Source: Syngnathus acus (Eukaryota > Chordata > Actinopteri > Syngnathiformes > Syngnathidae). Taken from it: 64,000 bases of DNA. The stretch is taken from NCBI RefSeq assembly GCF_901709675.1, contig NC_051099.1, forward strand, positions 806,001 through 870,000, in the 5' to 3' direction. The position numbers were made by a program, and so were the translations under genes. The notes below the pieces were generated by a model. The model had not been told where the DNA came from, did no database searches, and saw nothing but the letters and a program-made list of their open reading frames with translations. Positions 11,301 to 23,232 of this stretch are shown one piece after another (the first letter of the stretch is position 1; the number at the start of each line of letters is the position of its first letter).

Positions 11301-13074
11301 TCCAGCCCCTCCGGTCCGCACCATGGAGAGCAAGCTAGCCACAGCTGCACTCAGTCAAGGTGAAGCCTCTTACCATCCTTCCGAGGCCCTTCATCACCAT
11401 CCCGTTTCTCCTCGTCAATCTTCCGCACGTCCCTACCACGCCAAAAGTGAAGCATTTCTAATGGAGCCTCAAGGAGTGGTGTACTACCACCAGAGACCCG
11501 TTTCAATGGGTCCGCATCCCGTGCCCCACCACTACAGACCCAACAGCATCCCCTCGCACCTCCCCTATGCGTCAAAGTCCGAACCTCAGATACCTTACAG
11601 TGCCCGAGTAGACAATAAATACAGCACTTTAGGCCCAAGGTCCTACCACCACCATTCTATGAAGGCCAGAGGAAACCCCCGCAGTGTTTACGGCGCCGCC
11701 GCCGGCCATTCGGGTTACAGCCTCGACCGAAACCACGGCTATCCCACAATTCGCAGAGTGCACTCGCTCCACGTTCCCGCCACCATCCGCACCGTACCCA
11801 TCCAAAGGACGGAAGTTCCTCCCGATGACATGTTCTATTACCATCGACCCGTGTATCAGTGCAAACCCTACCAACAAGCCCCGCAGCAGTCCTCGCAGCA
11901 GGCCGACTATCACGTGACTCAACTGCAGCCTTATTTTGAGAACGGCCGAGTCCAGTACCGCTACAGTCCGTCTTCCGGGGAGGGGCCTTATTACGATCTG
12001 GACCCTCACGGCACCAACCGTGGCCGCCGCGTCCACTCGGCCTGTCCAGATTCCGGGAGCGTTGTCTGCAGAGCCGGCGGAAAGGCTACAGGGTACCACT
12101 ACCTCGCTCGCAACCTTCTCCCACCTGGAAAGGAGCACAGCTTTGTGAGCAGGGATATGCCACCTGGGCACGGCATGAAGGAAGTTCCTTCTTACCTTTC
12201 TTGGGACCCCGAAGAGTGGGAATGTTTGCGCATGCAGTCTATCCGCAGAGAAAGTCGGGCCAGGCAGAAGATGAAAGGTCCGGTGCTCTCGCAGTACGAC
12301 AACGTCGGCTCGCTGGCGTTATCGGACGTCGCTGGCTACGACACCCTGCACTCGCGCAGCAAGTCCGATCCAGGTAAGGCTTTGTCGAGTACAACCGAGA
12401 GCAAAGACGGTCGCCATCTGCCCAGACACATGGTCTCGGACCCCGACGTCCTCAAATGTTTGGAGAGCGACAAGCAAGGTGCTCCGACGCGAGACAGGTC
12501 AGACGGGGGGCCGGCCAAGCAAAGCGGCTCCAAGAAATGCCAATCGTCTCATTCCGTTGCCGCCGCGCATCAGCAGGAGAGCGGGCAACATGAAGCCAAA
12601 CTCCTCAAGGCTTCGGCTGAAAAGCTTAGCGAAGGCGGCGGCCGCTCCAAACCCTGGCAGCCGGAACACACAAACAAGAGGAGCTTCCAGACACGCTACG
12701 AGTGCCACGATGCTGAGCGCCACCACAGCAAAGGGAAAATGACAAGCAGCTATCACGCTCCGCCGGAAGATCATCATCCCAAAGAGCAGCTGGCCCGCTG
12801 CAAAGCTGATCGATCGCAGCACGAAGCGGATGGAGACTACTCGTATCGCAAACCGGTGCAATCCCACTACGACAATTTGGACGATTACCACCCAGTACCT
12901 CAGGCCCAGGGCCCCCCCGTTGAGAAGCGCAGCGGCTGTAACTCCTATCCGCCGCACAACAACAACAACAGCAGCAGCAGAGCGTCGTCGTATTCCACAG
13001 CATTAGGCCAGGGAGCCTTCCTCCAGAGTGAGCTGGCTATCCAGAGGCCAGAAACACAAATATGTACGGAATAA
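334..13074 (+). CDS. arhgap32: Rho GTPase-activating protein 32 (p250GAP/RICS/PX-RICS), 5'-partial
   Basis: GTPase-activating protein for Rho-family GTPases, acting in neurons at synapses and in Golgi/ER traffic (family knowledge). The 5' end lies outside the window. Seventeen exons join in frame to 1702 residues plus stop: 334-471, 716-808, 916-1038, 1265-1342, 1554-1635, 7075-7224, 7357-7459, 7865-8009, 8131-8213, 8322-8429, 8493-8638, 8702-8903, 8994-9139, 9218-9292, 9420-10199, 10287-10864, 10996-13074. Exons 1-2 encode the end of the PX domain (RSYEDFRVLDKHLHLC). Exons 3-5 encode the SH3 domain (DELSFEVGDIVSVIDMPP, WWRGKHGF). Exons 6-11 encode RhoGAP, with the arginine finger in GIYRLSG and NLAIVWAPNLLR. 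The long tail is Ser/Pro/His/Tyr-rich and ends ETQICTE; mammalian ARHGAP32 ends ETQIHAE. KKHGKLITFLRSFMKSRPTK and PSTKLLSLEEAQARTQAQ fit ARHGAP32 better than its paralogue ARHGAP33. Introns 8639-8701 and 10200-10286 are in frame and open, so retention is possible. Confidence 0.95.
2314..2380. repeat. (CA)n microsatellite in arhgap32 intron
   Basis: About 33 uninterrupted CA dinucleotides inside the 5.4-kb intron between the SH3 exons and the first RhoGAP-side exon. The long open frames crossing it are artefacts of the repeat. A shorter TCCA/TCCG-type repeat lies at about 2680-2707. Confidence 0.97.
2746..2820 (+). other. arhgap32: Candidate 25-codon cassette exon of arhgap32
   Basis: A 75-bp segment has a pyrimidine-rich acceptor ending TGCAG (2741-2745) and a donor GTAGAA at 2821. 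Entered in phase 1, as exon 1554-1635 requires, it is open throughout and leaves in phase 1, as exon 7075 requires. It would insert 25 residues, beginning DLEMESVIQDNAWVADPL, between the SH3 and RhoGAP regions without shifting the frame. The mammalian protein as I recall it lacks this insert. Splice sites and phase are seen; use in transcripts is inferred. Confidence 0.45.
3105..4210 (-). pseudogene. Possible antisense coding remnant in arhgap32 intron
   Basis: Several minus-strand open frames follow one another here in different frames, as expected of a frameshifted old coding sequence. Segments include FLPPSHKQLFELIEFMLKQL near 3900-4000, and one near 3510-3690 that appears to continue in another frame across a C/T run near 3525. 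I do not recognise the family, and no intact exon with splice sites is obvious. It could equally be chance. Confidence 0.2.
4507..4519. repeat. Poly-C run (13 nt)
   Basis: Thirteen consecutive C inside the long arhgap32 intron. The rest of 4210-4900 shows no exon-like or repeat structure that I recognise. Confidence 0.9.
4900..5203 (+). promoter_or_regulatory. arhgap32: Candidate internal promoter and noncoding first exon of the short arhgap32 isoform
   Basis: A locally GC- and CpG-richer patch (alternating CG/CA at about 4940-4995) sits in an AT-rich intron and is followed by a strong donor, ACAAG|GTAAGA, at 5203/5204. No ATG lies in the frame that would join exon 7075 correctly. Translation of such a transcript would therefore begin at the methionine of FMKSRPTK in exon 7075-7224. 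That is where the known short mammalian isoform lacking PX and SH3 begins (family knowledge). Promoter activity is inferred. Confidence 0.45.
5390..5440. repeat. Fragment resembling a dispersed fish repeat (TTTATTGTCAATTC type)
   Basis: The stretch GTCAGCTTTATTGTCAATTC resembles a motif I remember from many teleost introns and 3' UTRs. A weaker TTTATTGTCAAT match lies near 32200. Element boundaries are not visible. Confidence 0.3.
6505..6530. repeat. Poly-C run (26 nt)
   Basis: Twenty-six consecutive C inside the arhgap32 intron, able in principle to form an i-motif or G-quadruplex on the opposite strand. The flanking intron (5210-7074) shows no further exon. Confidence 0.95.
8229..8245 (-). 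promoter_or_regulatory. CTCF-type motif in arhgap32 intron
   Basis: On the minus strand the bases read GCCACAAGGGGGCAGTG, a close match to the CTCF core consensus (CCASYAGRKGGCRS type). It lies in the short intron between exons 8131-8213 and 8322-8429. Occupancy is not known. Confidence 0.5.
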
Positions 13075-14255
13075 TTGAAAAGATTGGTTGATCAGCCTCT
13101 GCAGGACAGTGGACTGTTGTACCGCCTATATTTTTTGCTCTTCTGTATTTTGAACAAATTGTAAAGGAAAATAGAAGACTTTTTACAGAAAGTCCCGAAT
13201 GTACCAAGAGCCCATTTTTGCTGTGTTCGTCATAATGTATAACATGAAAGATGTGAGCTACTTTAAACAGGAACCACAAATGTCTCTTAAGATACATAAA
13301 ATAAGATATTTTATAGACACACACGCACACTAATCTATAGTTGAAGGGGATGTATTTTTTTTTAGATGTGGCCACTGGCTTTGAGCATAAATGGGAACAA
13401 GTTTTGCATTTTACAAATGCATGCACTCTCTTACAGAACACTTCTGTGTACTTCACTGTTCATGACTTTCTTTATTGCAGCACAAGGTCTGAGTGGAGCA
13501 TTGTGTTATCAGCGTCACACCCAACCAATATGCACACAGGTAGGTAGGTAGGCAGTACACTGTGTCCATGTTTGTCTTTGGAAAATACATCTTTGTGAAC
13601 TTGACAAGAATCTGTCAGTTCATATAGCATGTCTTTTTGTCTTTTATGTTCTTTGTGACTGTGCCATTTTATGTACATTTACTCAAATTTCTGATGGAAT
13701 GTTTTGGTACTTCGTTAGAAGGAGGGGGGGGGGGGGGGGGGGACCAAGCATAGCGGCGCAGTAAAAAGCAAAAGAGATGGTCAATTTTAGGTACAGATGT
13801 GAAAGAGTTTTTACATTTCATTTCCCCATTGCGTTTATCTATTTGTGAGACCTGTTCTATCATTAATAAAAGTTGAGCATTTGTTTTCCTCTAAAACAAC
13901 AAACATCCCACTTTGTAGAATTGTTTTGGGGGGAGTTATTTTACTGCTCTTGCCCATATTATGCAAACCATTTATGTCGTTAATTATTGAAATGTGTATT
14001 TCAGGCTGAAAAGCTATGTGTACACTCATTTGGTACTACCCAGTGGAGTTCAAAACAAACGAGTTGTATTCTGTAATGGTTTTATGCAGTATATCGCTTG
14101 CAAATGTTGCTCCTCCTGCCTTACCTTAACTTAAGCCTCTTTCTTTCAAGTTGGGCCAGAAGTAAGGCACTGTGTACTTCAATGTGAAATACTTGTCTCT
14201 AACCATTGGGTACTTTAAGTTTAGATCTAAAATAAAGAAAACTGTTGGGGAATAG
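13075..14255 (+). other. arhgap32: 3' UTR of arhgap32
   Basis: The stop codon is at 13072-13074. AATAAA signals occur at 13865-13870 and 14231-14236, so the UTR is about 0.8 or 1.15 kb. It contains a 19-G homopolymer at 13724-13742. Many short open frames here have no coding character. The end point is inferred from the signals. Confidence 0.6.
13724..13742. repeat. Poly-G run (19 nt) in arhgap32 3' UTR
   Basis: Nineteen consecutive G on the sense strand of the arhgap32 3' UTR. It would form a G-quadruplex-prone element in the mRNA. Confidence 0.9.
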
Positions 14256-14984
14256 CACTTAACAATGTGTCAATGATGTTGCATTTTTTTCTTTTGTTTC
14301 TTGGTTTAACATCTTTTTTTTAGCAGCTGCTCAACAGCAATTCTCAATTTAAAATATTTAGGAATCACCGTTACTCCAGCTACATATATATATATACAAG
14401 ACATTTAGAGCAAGGATTATTTTAAATGTAATGGTCGAGGGGGCAGCAATTGCCTTCCAATCCTATTTATGACGTGTTTAAGTCAATCTAGATTAACAAT
14501 TAAATCAAATAAAAGATATACAGCGTGTTGAAAGTAGTCTGGGATTAATCCATGACGCAGGTTTGCAGGATTCGATTTTTTAAGGTGATTGTGTTGACAG
14601 TGTAATCCTACCTGGTTTATAGCAACAATCCCACTCATTTTTTAGCTAAACTGCATTCAAAACATCTTTACACGTGCATTTAATATACACTGATCAAACT
14701 AATAAAATGAGCCAAAATGTCCCCAAGCATCAGAAATAATATTTACTCTCTTAATTGCCGCGATCCACATTGCTTCCAATCCAAATATATGCTGACATTT
14801 ATGTAATGTTGAGTTAACATAAATCGTTTGTCTAAGCAGATGAAACAGCCTGTTATTTGGGGCTTTATCAGGTTACACGTCGTCCAAAGTCAATTTTACA
14901 TTTGACTTGCCTTGAACTTGGTTACTTTTCCTAAACATACATTTGATCCGTTTGGTTTCGTGAATGCAGCGATCAGCAAATAAC
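14256..14984. other. AT-rich intergenic spacer between arhgap32 and H3.3
   Basis: No open frame of coding character, no recognised repeat and no splice-site pair seen. There is a short (TA)n at about 14383-14395. Confidence 0.6.
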
Positions 14985-15126
14985 TTCCGAAATACGTCTG
15001 ACTATTACAACATTTTGGAATTATAACCTCGTTGTCCCTATTTGGCAGTGTGAGGTTCCGAAATACGTCTGACTATGACAACATTTTGGAATTCTAATGT
15101 CGTTGTCCCTATTTGGCAGTGTGAGG
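14985..15126. repeat. 71-bp tandem duplication upstream of H3.3
   Basis: Two adjacent copies (14985-15055 and 15056-15126), each starting TTCCGAAATACGTCTGACTA and ending GGCAGTGTGAGG, differ at about four or five positions. They end roughly 110-180 bp upstream of the proposed H3.3 first exon. Confidence 0.93.
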
Positions 15127-15309
15127 TAAATCAAGTGCAATTGCACTCTTTGTTTACATTTGTTGGTAGTTGCATTGTGGGAGACATGATTGACACGGGC
15201 GCCATTTTGCTCCCCGCGCTTCCTTCCATTGTGTACGAGATAGTAAATATCTGACACTGCAACAACACGCTCGAGTCACTGCGAGGAAACTAGGCTTCAA
15301 ATCCCCTTG
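15127..15309 (+). promoter_or_regulatory. Candidate promoter and noncoding exon 1 of H3.3
   Basis: The stretch contains GGGCGCCATTTTGC, a YY1-type site on the opposite strand, and GCATTGTGGGAG. It ends in a good donor, CCCCTTG|GTGAGT, at 15309/15310. An untranslated exon 1 followed by an intron of about 1 kb before the ATG exon is the usual plan of H3.3 genes. The start site is not determined. CCAAT boxes inside the intron (15741, 15772, 15857, 16066) make a second start site possible. Confidence 0.5.
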
Positions 15310-16010
15310 GTGAGTCCATTTCGGTCATCTTTTCATACCGCGACTCTACGTTCATATTATGTGCGAAATCTGTCCGTTTCATTTGGTCGTTTGTGTTCAA
15401 AATGTCGACGTTTACGATAAAGCGGAAAAGCTGGCCCCTCGATCGAGTACAAGTAAGGAAACGGCTCGGTGCTTCGAAACGCCAACGGACGGGTGTTCTT
15501 TTCATCGACGATTTTTAGCCTGCTGCTTTGCTTCAGCAGTCGCTTCACATAGTTTCATTGGCACTCGCAGATGTTTTTAACGTTTTAATGATAGTGTTTT
15601 GACAGTGAATCTCAGCAAAAGTCGTGTGTCCGACTCAATGTTAATAGTCGTTAACGTTTCATATGCGGCCATCAATCCTGCGGTCCAGAGGCGAGCGATT
15701 ATTCGGTGTCCCCGCCCTCAACGACAGCAACATGACAGTTCATTGGTTGTTAGGCGAGTGAAAGACAGCGTTGATTGGTTGCTTTCAAAGCGTCACAATG
15801 TATTGACCACTTGGAGAACGAAACACTTGACGGACTGAATGGCCTTAAAAAAACAACCAATGGTCAAGCAGAATCTGAAAGCAGCCACTTTATGAAAAGT
15901 AACTGTACATTTGTTTTAGCTGTCATTATGACAAAGAACCCGTATGAGCACACACGTCACCGATATGAAAGAAATTTGTAATCAATGTTATTTCCAGGCG
16001 CATCAACGTT

Positions 16011-16094
16011 GTCACCTTGGCAACAGTCACGTTAGCTATTCTTTAGAATCTCCGACTGCAGGATGATTGGAAACCGGGGTTGCTATGTGACAAC
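16011..16094. promoter_or_regulatory. RFX X-box pair with CCAAT box in H3.3 intron 1
   Basis: GTCACCTTGGCAAC (16011-16024) matches the X-box consensus GTNRCC(0-3N)RGYAAC exactly. An imperfect inverted match, GTTGCTATGTGACAAC, lies at about 16079-16094, and an inverted CCAAT (ATTGG) at 16066. The spacing resembles RFX plus NF-Y modules. Function is inferred. Confidence 0.4.
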
Positions 16095-16397
16095 GTCATA
16101 CAAACGCGTGCGAAATCAATGCATCCATCGCCTTGTTGTTTGGACTAGCAAGTAAACTTCAGAGTTGAGATCGAGCTTACTTGAGTCATTTCAAGGTTAA
16201 TCCATTTCAGTGACAGTTGTTGGAAAAAAGAAACTTCCCAAGTGTAAATGTAGAGCTTTGCTTCAATAATTGATATTGGAGCAAAATAACAGTGACACTT
16301 AAATGTAGTACAGCTGTATTGCATTGAGTTGCATTATATGAAGTCATGTTACAGTTGTGCATATGAGTATTAATCTGTGATACCTCTTCTAGGTTGA

Positions 16398-17250
<853 letters not shown>

Positions 17251-18225
17251 AAAGCACCTTTTTTTTTTTTACATTTGTTCCCTTTTTCTTTCTTGACCTA
17301 TCCTCACTCCCATCTCCGCTTGTCAGTAGATTCTTAAAAGGTAGATTTACTTTATGTCGATGTCTGCTCTCTGATGTTTCATCGTCTTCACCAAATCTTT
17401 TAGGGTACCTTTTTCGTGCACTTCCACGGTGTTGAAGATCAGACGAACATGGGCATGCATATTTGCCCATGCTGGCTTTTAGGGGGCGGGGCGTATCCAG
17501 ACACCACCAGTCACACCTTTGGGTCCACGTGGATTCCTGGGCTGCAGAGGGGCTAGTCTGCTTAAGGGGAGCTGCAACTTCCACAGCAGGGTGCTATTAA
17601 AACTAGCCCCAACACTTCTGCCCTGTCTTACACCCGCATAGTCCGTTGTCAGACCCCCCCCCCCCCCCCCTAACTTCTCAAAGCACAACTCTGCCTCTGA
17701 AATGTGTGCAGCCAGTCAGTTTGTGTGCATGTGTGAACTCTGATCTTTTCAACCAGCTGTAATCAATAAGCAAAATATCTTAGGGTTATTGTGCTTATGG
17801 TTTTTTGTTTTACTCATCAATATCACAAATGATCCCTTCCACTTACAGAATCAAAGCATGAAAACTCCAACATGGTGAAGGTGTTTTTTTTTCTTCTTCC
17901 TTCTCAGTTTTCAAAATTTTCAGCTTTTAGTCATTTGAAAATCGGGACAGGGCTTCTGTCCATCATTAATAGTTGTATTTGCAAAATGCAGCCACTATGG
18001 GGCGACGTTTTACCAGCAGTCGTTGCCTCGTGGGCAAACCATAGTTTGGGGTTTTCGCATCTCTCACTTCTCTATCCCTTTCTCCAAGTTTGTAATACAC
18101 ACTATAATCTCATTGCTTTATTTTATATTTTTAGTAAATACTCAAGGGTTTCAAATGTATGAATAAGCTGATCTTTGTATTTTCCAAATTTCTCATATTG
18201 TAGCATTAAATATATGTCAAAAAGA
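17251..18225 (+). other. 3' UTR of H3.3 and downstream
   Basis: The first plausible signal is ATTAAA near 18205. The stretch holds a 17-C run at 17654-17670 and no coding-like frame. The UTR end is a guess from the signal. Confidence 0.4.
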
Positions 18226-18327
18226 AACCAAAGTTGATGTGTTTATTTTGCTCAAGTGGCATGAAACATGGTTTGCTAACAGCATATAAAAAATAGCACC
18301 ATGTTATGCTTGCGGTATAGAGTAATG

Positions 18328-18341
18328 CCACTAGGTGGCAG
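18328..18341 (+). promoter_or_regulatory. CTCF-type motif between H3.3 and crx
   Basis: CCACTAGGTGGCAG matches the CTCF core at every constrained base. It lies in the spacer between a ubiquitous gene (H3.3, +) and a retina/pineal gene (crx, -) that converge here, a plausible place for an insulator. Occupancy is unknown. Confidence 0.55.
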
Positions 18342-19150
18342 TGTAACATCAGGCCAAGTGGCTTGACAGGCCCCATCCTGCAGTCCATCCTGCGCGACGC
18401 ACGCTATGCCTGCTGCCTTGTCGGTGAGCGTTTCTTTCATACGGCCTAAATCATCCGAATTCCATCGTGGAAACTGCTTGTCACCCTAGCTATGCTTTAG
18501 ATCGCAACTTTCAAGACACCTGTGATACTGATTACAAGACACACCTTGGTTGGGCGTGTCACTATGGTCAAATTATTTTCCAGGGGTACTATCATGTTTT
18601 AAATATTCCTTACGTTTATCTCTGATAACTTGCAATGATCTGACAAAGACACAATACATTTGTGTGATGTTTACCCCATAATTGTGGACAGAAAAGTCCA
18701 TTATTTAAAAAAAGAAATAAAAAAGTTTGCTAAATATTGGAAAATATTCTAAGAGGCAACATGTTGGTTTTATTGTAGAATTTCTTCCTGTAGTTGTTTT
18801 GCAACATTTTTTGCGTGCACACGTACACTAAATTTATCGTCTTGCTCTGCACTGTGTCCCTCCCCCATCACATCTGCTCCTCCCCAGGATTACAGTACAA
18901 ATGTCTGTCTGTCTGTCTGTCCCAGTGTGTGTGTGTGTGGGGGGGGCACAAATGTAATGTGCCCTCTCTGAGAGGTTAACCAATCAGGATGCACAGATGC
19001 AGGGATTAACCAATCACAGCACACAAGGAGGGTGGAAGAGATTATTTTGTGCACAGAGTGGGATTAAATCAGTGCAGAGTGCAAAAAAGTGATTTGAAGT
19101 GCTGGTCGTCCATTTCTGTTCCATGGAACTCTTCGAAAATAGTCACTCCA
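18342..19150. other. Convergent intergenic spacer with CCAAT/GGATTA cluster
   Basis: No gene seen. A GTCT repeat followed by a GT repeat occupies about 18903-18940. TTAACCAATCA occurs twice 30 bp apart (about 18976 and 19006), and GGGATTAA occurs at about 19003 and 19061. GGATTA is the binding core of OTX/CRX proteins. Confidence 0.5.
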
Positions 19151-20246
19151 CATACAAAGTAAAATCAGGTTTTATTTATATGAAGATTACATCCAACATC
19201 TCTTTGGAGTGACCCATTCACGTCAATTAATGTACTTTTTTTTTCCGCACCAACAATCAATTGATCATTCCTCTATGCAACGACACAATAAAGCGTAATA
19301 GAACTCAAAATGTACAAACATGGCAAATGTGATGCTTTAAACGTCATGATATGTCTGGAGTTGGAAGGATTGGATGAATGCGACATACAAACATGTTGTT
19401 GTATGTATCGGATGTTTGCGTGGCTGTAATCAGGTCATGTTGGGATTACCAAATTGTCAGAGGAGAGGAGTGCGGCGATGGGCGAAAGAAGGGGGAGCGC
19501 TGAGATTCATAGCGATAGGCCTTAGTGGAAATGTTTCAGCCGCTGTAAAAAGTACTTGAGTTTTATGATCGTAAAATAATAAACTGTCATCGAAGGCGTG
19601 CGATTAAAACAAAGGACAGATGAATAGCAAATGAAAAAAACCAAAAGACCAGATGGAGGGAAGGGGGAAAAGCAAGAGAGTTTGGAAAAAGAAGGAGAGG
19701 AGCATAGGATAGGCAATAATCCTGACTAATTCACTTAGGGCATTGCTGAAGGGAAGCTAAGAGGATTGGGACACTTCCAGAATCAGATCAACCAAAATAA
19801 CCGAGACGGACGGAGCAAGGAAATGACGAACATGACGCTTTGGACCAGACCAGAACACGGTGTGTTCATACTGACCTCTAGCTAACTGGAACAAAGCGTC
19901 TCAAAGCGTGCAGACTCCTGACGAGCGATTTTCAGTGCACAATAACGTATACACTTTAATATGACATCGAACTAAAAACAGAAGATCCTAATCGCCGTTC
20001 ATCAAACTGATTCGGACGATGACACTAAACGCAAACATTGTAGAACAGTACACAAACTCTCGAGAATATATAGTTGCGAACAAATGACATTGAGAAAAAA
20101 AAAAGAAAGAAAGAAATTCACTCTCATTGTGTTTTCATGACCAGGTCTCCTAGAAATTGATAAAGGCTTTTTGATCTGGTGGTTAAAAATATGTTTTTAG
20201 CTTGGTAGCCTCTGCTGTCTTGTCTTCAAATAAAAAGCTTCTCTAC
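19151..20246 (-). other. Possible long 3' UTR of crx
   Basis: The region lies downstream of crx on the minus strand and holds no coding-like frame. A minus-strand AATAAA (plus-strand TTTATT near 19163) could end a long crx transcript. A nearer signal exists at 20650-20655. Confidence 0.3.
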
Positions 20247-20730
20247 CAGGCACGTGCACAGATTGACCCCGACAGAAGATGAGGCTCCGGCACCAACCCT
20301 TTAAGCCCTTTAAGAAGTGCCCCTTCTGCTGACACCCATTCCCCCTTCATTCGTTCATATTTTCAAAAGCAAATATTTCACATTATGTTGCCTTCTTAGT
20401 GTTTTGACATTTTTTGGAGTTCTTGTGAAAATTGTCGCCCACACAAGATTTTTTGTAGTTGTCATAATATGTTAAATTGGTGGAAATAGTTATGCAAAGA
20501 TTTATCTTGTCATTTTTGGTATATGACGACATTTGAAGGGGTTTGTAGACTTTTTCGATCCATTTCCTCAACATTCTCTATTAACAGTTTCAAAATTGAC
20601 AGTATTAATTGTGTTAACACAATAGACACATAAATAAATATATACACCATTTATTTATATCGTATAAATAATTTTGCTGATGGGTGCCCGCCCCTCTTTT
20701 GCGCCCCCAAAATGTCTATGCACGTGCCTG
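20247..20730. mobile_element. hAT-like miniature inverted-repeat element (484 bp)
   Basis: The ends are 16-bp inverted repeats: CAGGCACGTGCACAGA at left, and its complement with one mismatch at right. They are flanked by 8-bp near-identical target duplications, TTCTCTAC (20239-20246) and TTCCCTAC (20731-20738). An 8-bp duplication with CAGG...CCTG ends is typical of hAT elements. There is no transposase frame, so it is non-autonomous. On the minus strand it carries AATAAA (20650-20655), the first such signal after the crx stop codon. Confidence 0.85.
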
Positions 20731-20827
20731 TTCCCTACACAGCTAGCCCGGTCGTAAAATCAAACTTATACGTACAAAAGAGAAATCAGCAGCATGCCTC
20801 ACACTAACAAAGTGGACGCCGCGCTTT

Positions 20828-23232
<2,405 letters not shown>

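Noticed and set aside
11629-12957. Minus-strand frames of 180 and 152 codons opposite the last arhgap32 exon
   Set aside because: They are shadows of the GC-rich, codon-biased sense exon and have no recognisable domain.
334-13074. Identification as ARHGAP33 on the basis of synteny
   Set aside because: The linker KKHGKLITFLRSFMKSRPTK, the post-GAP sequence and the ETQICTE end fit ARHGAP32 better.
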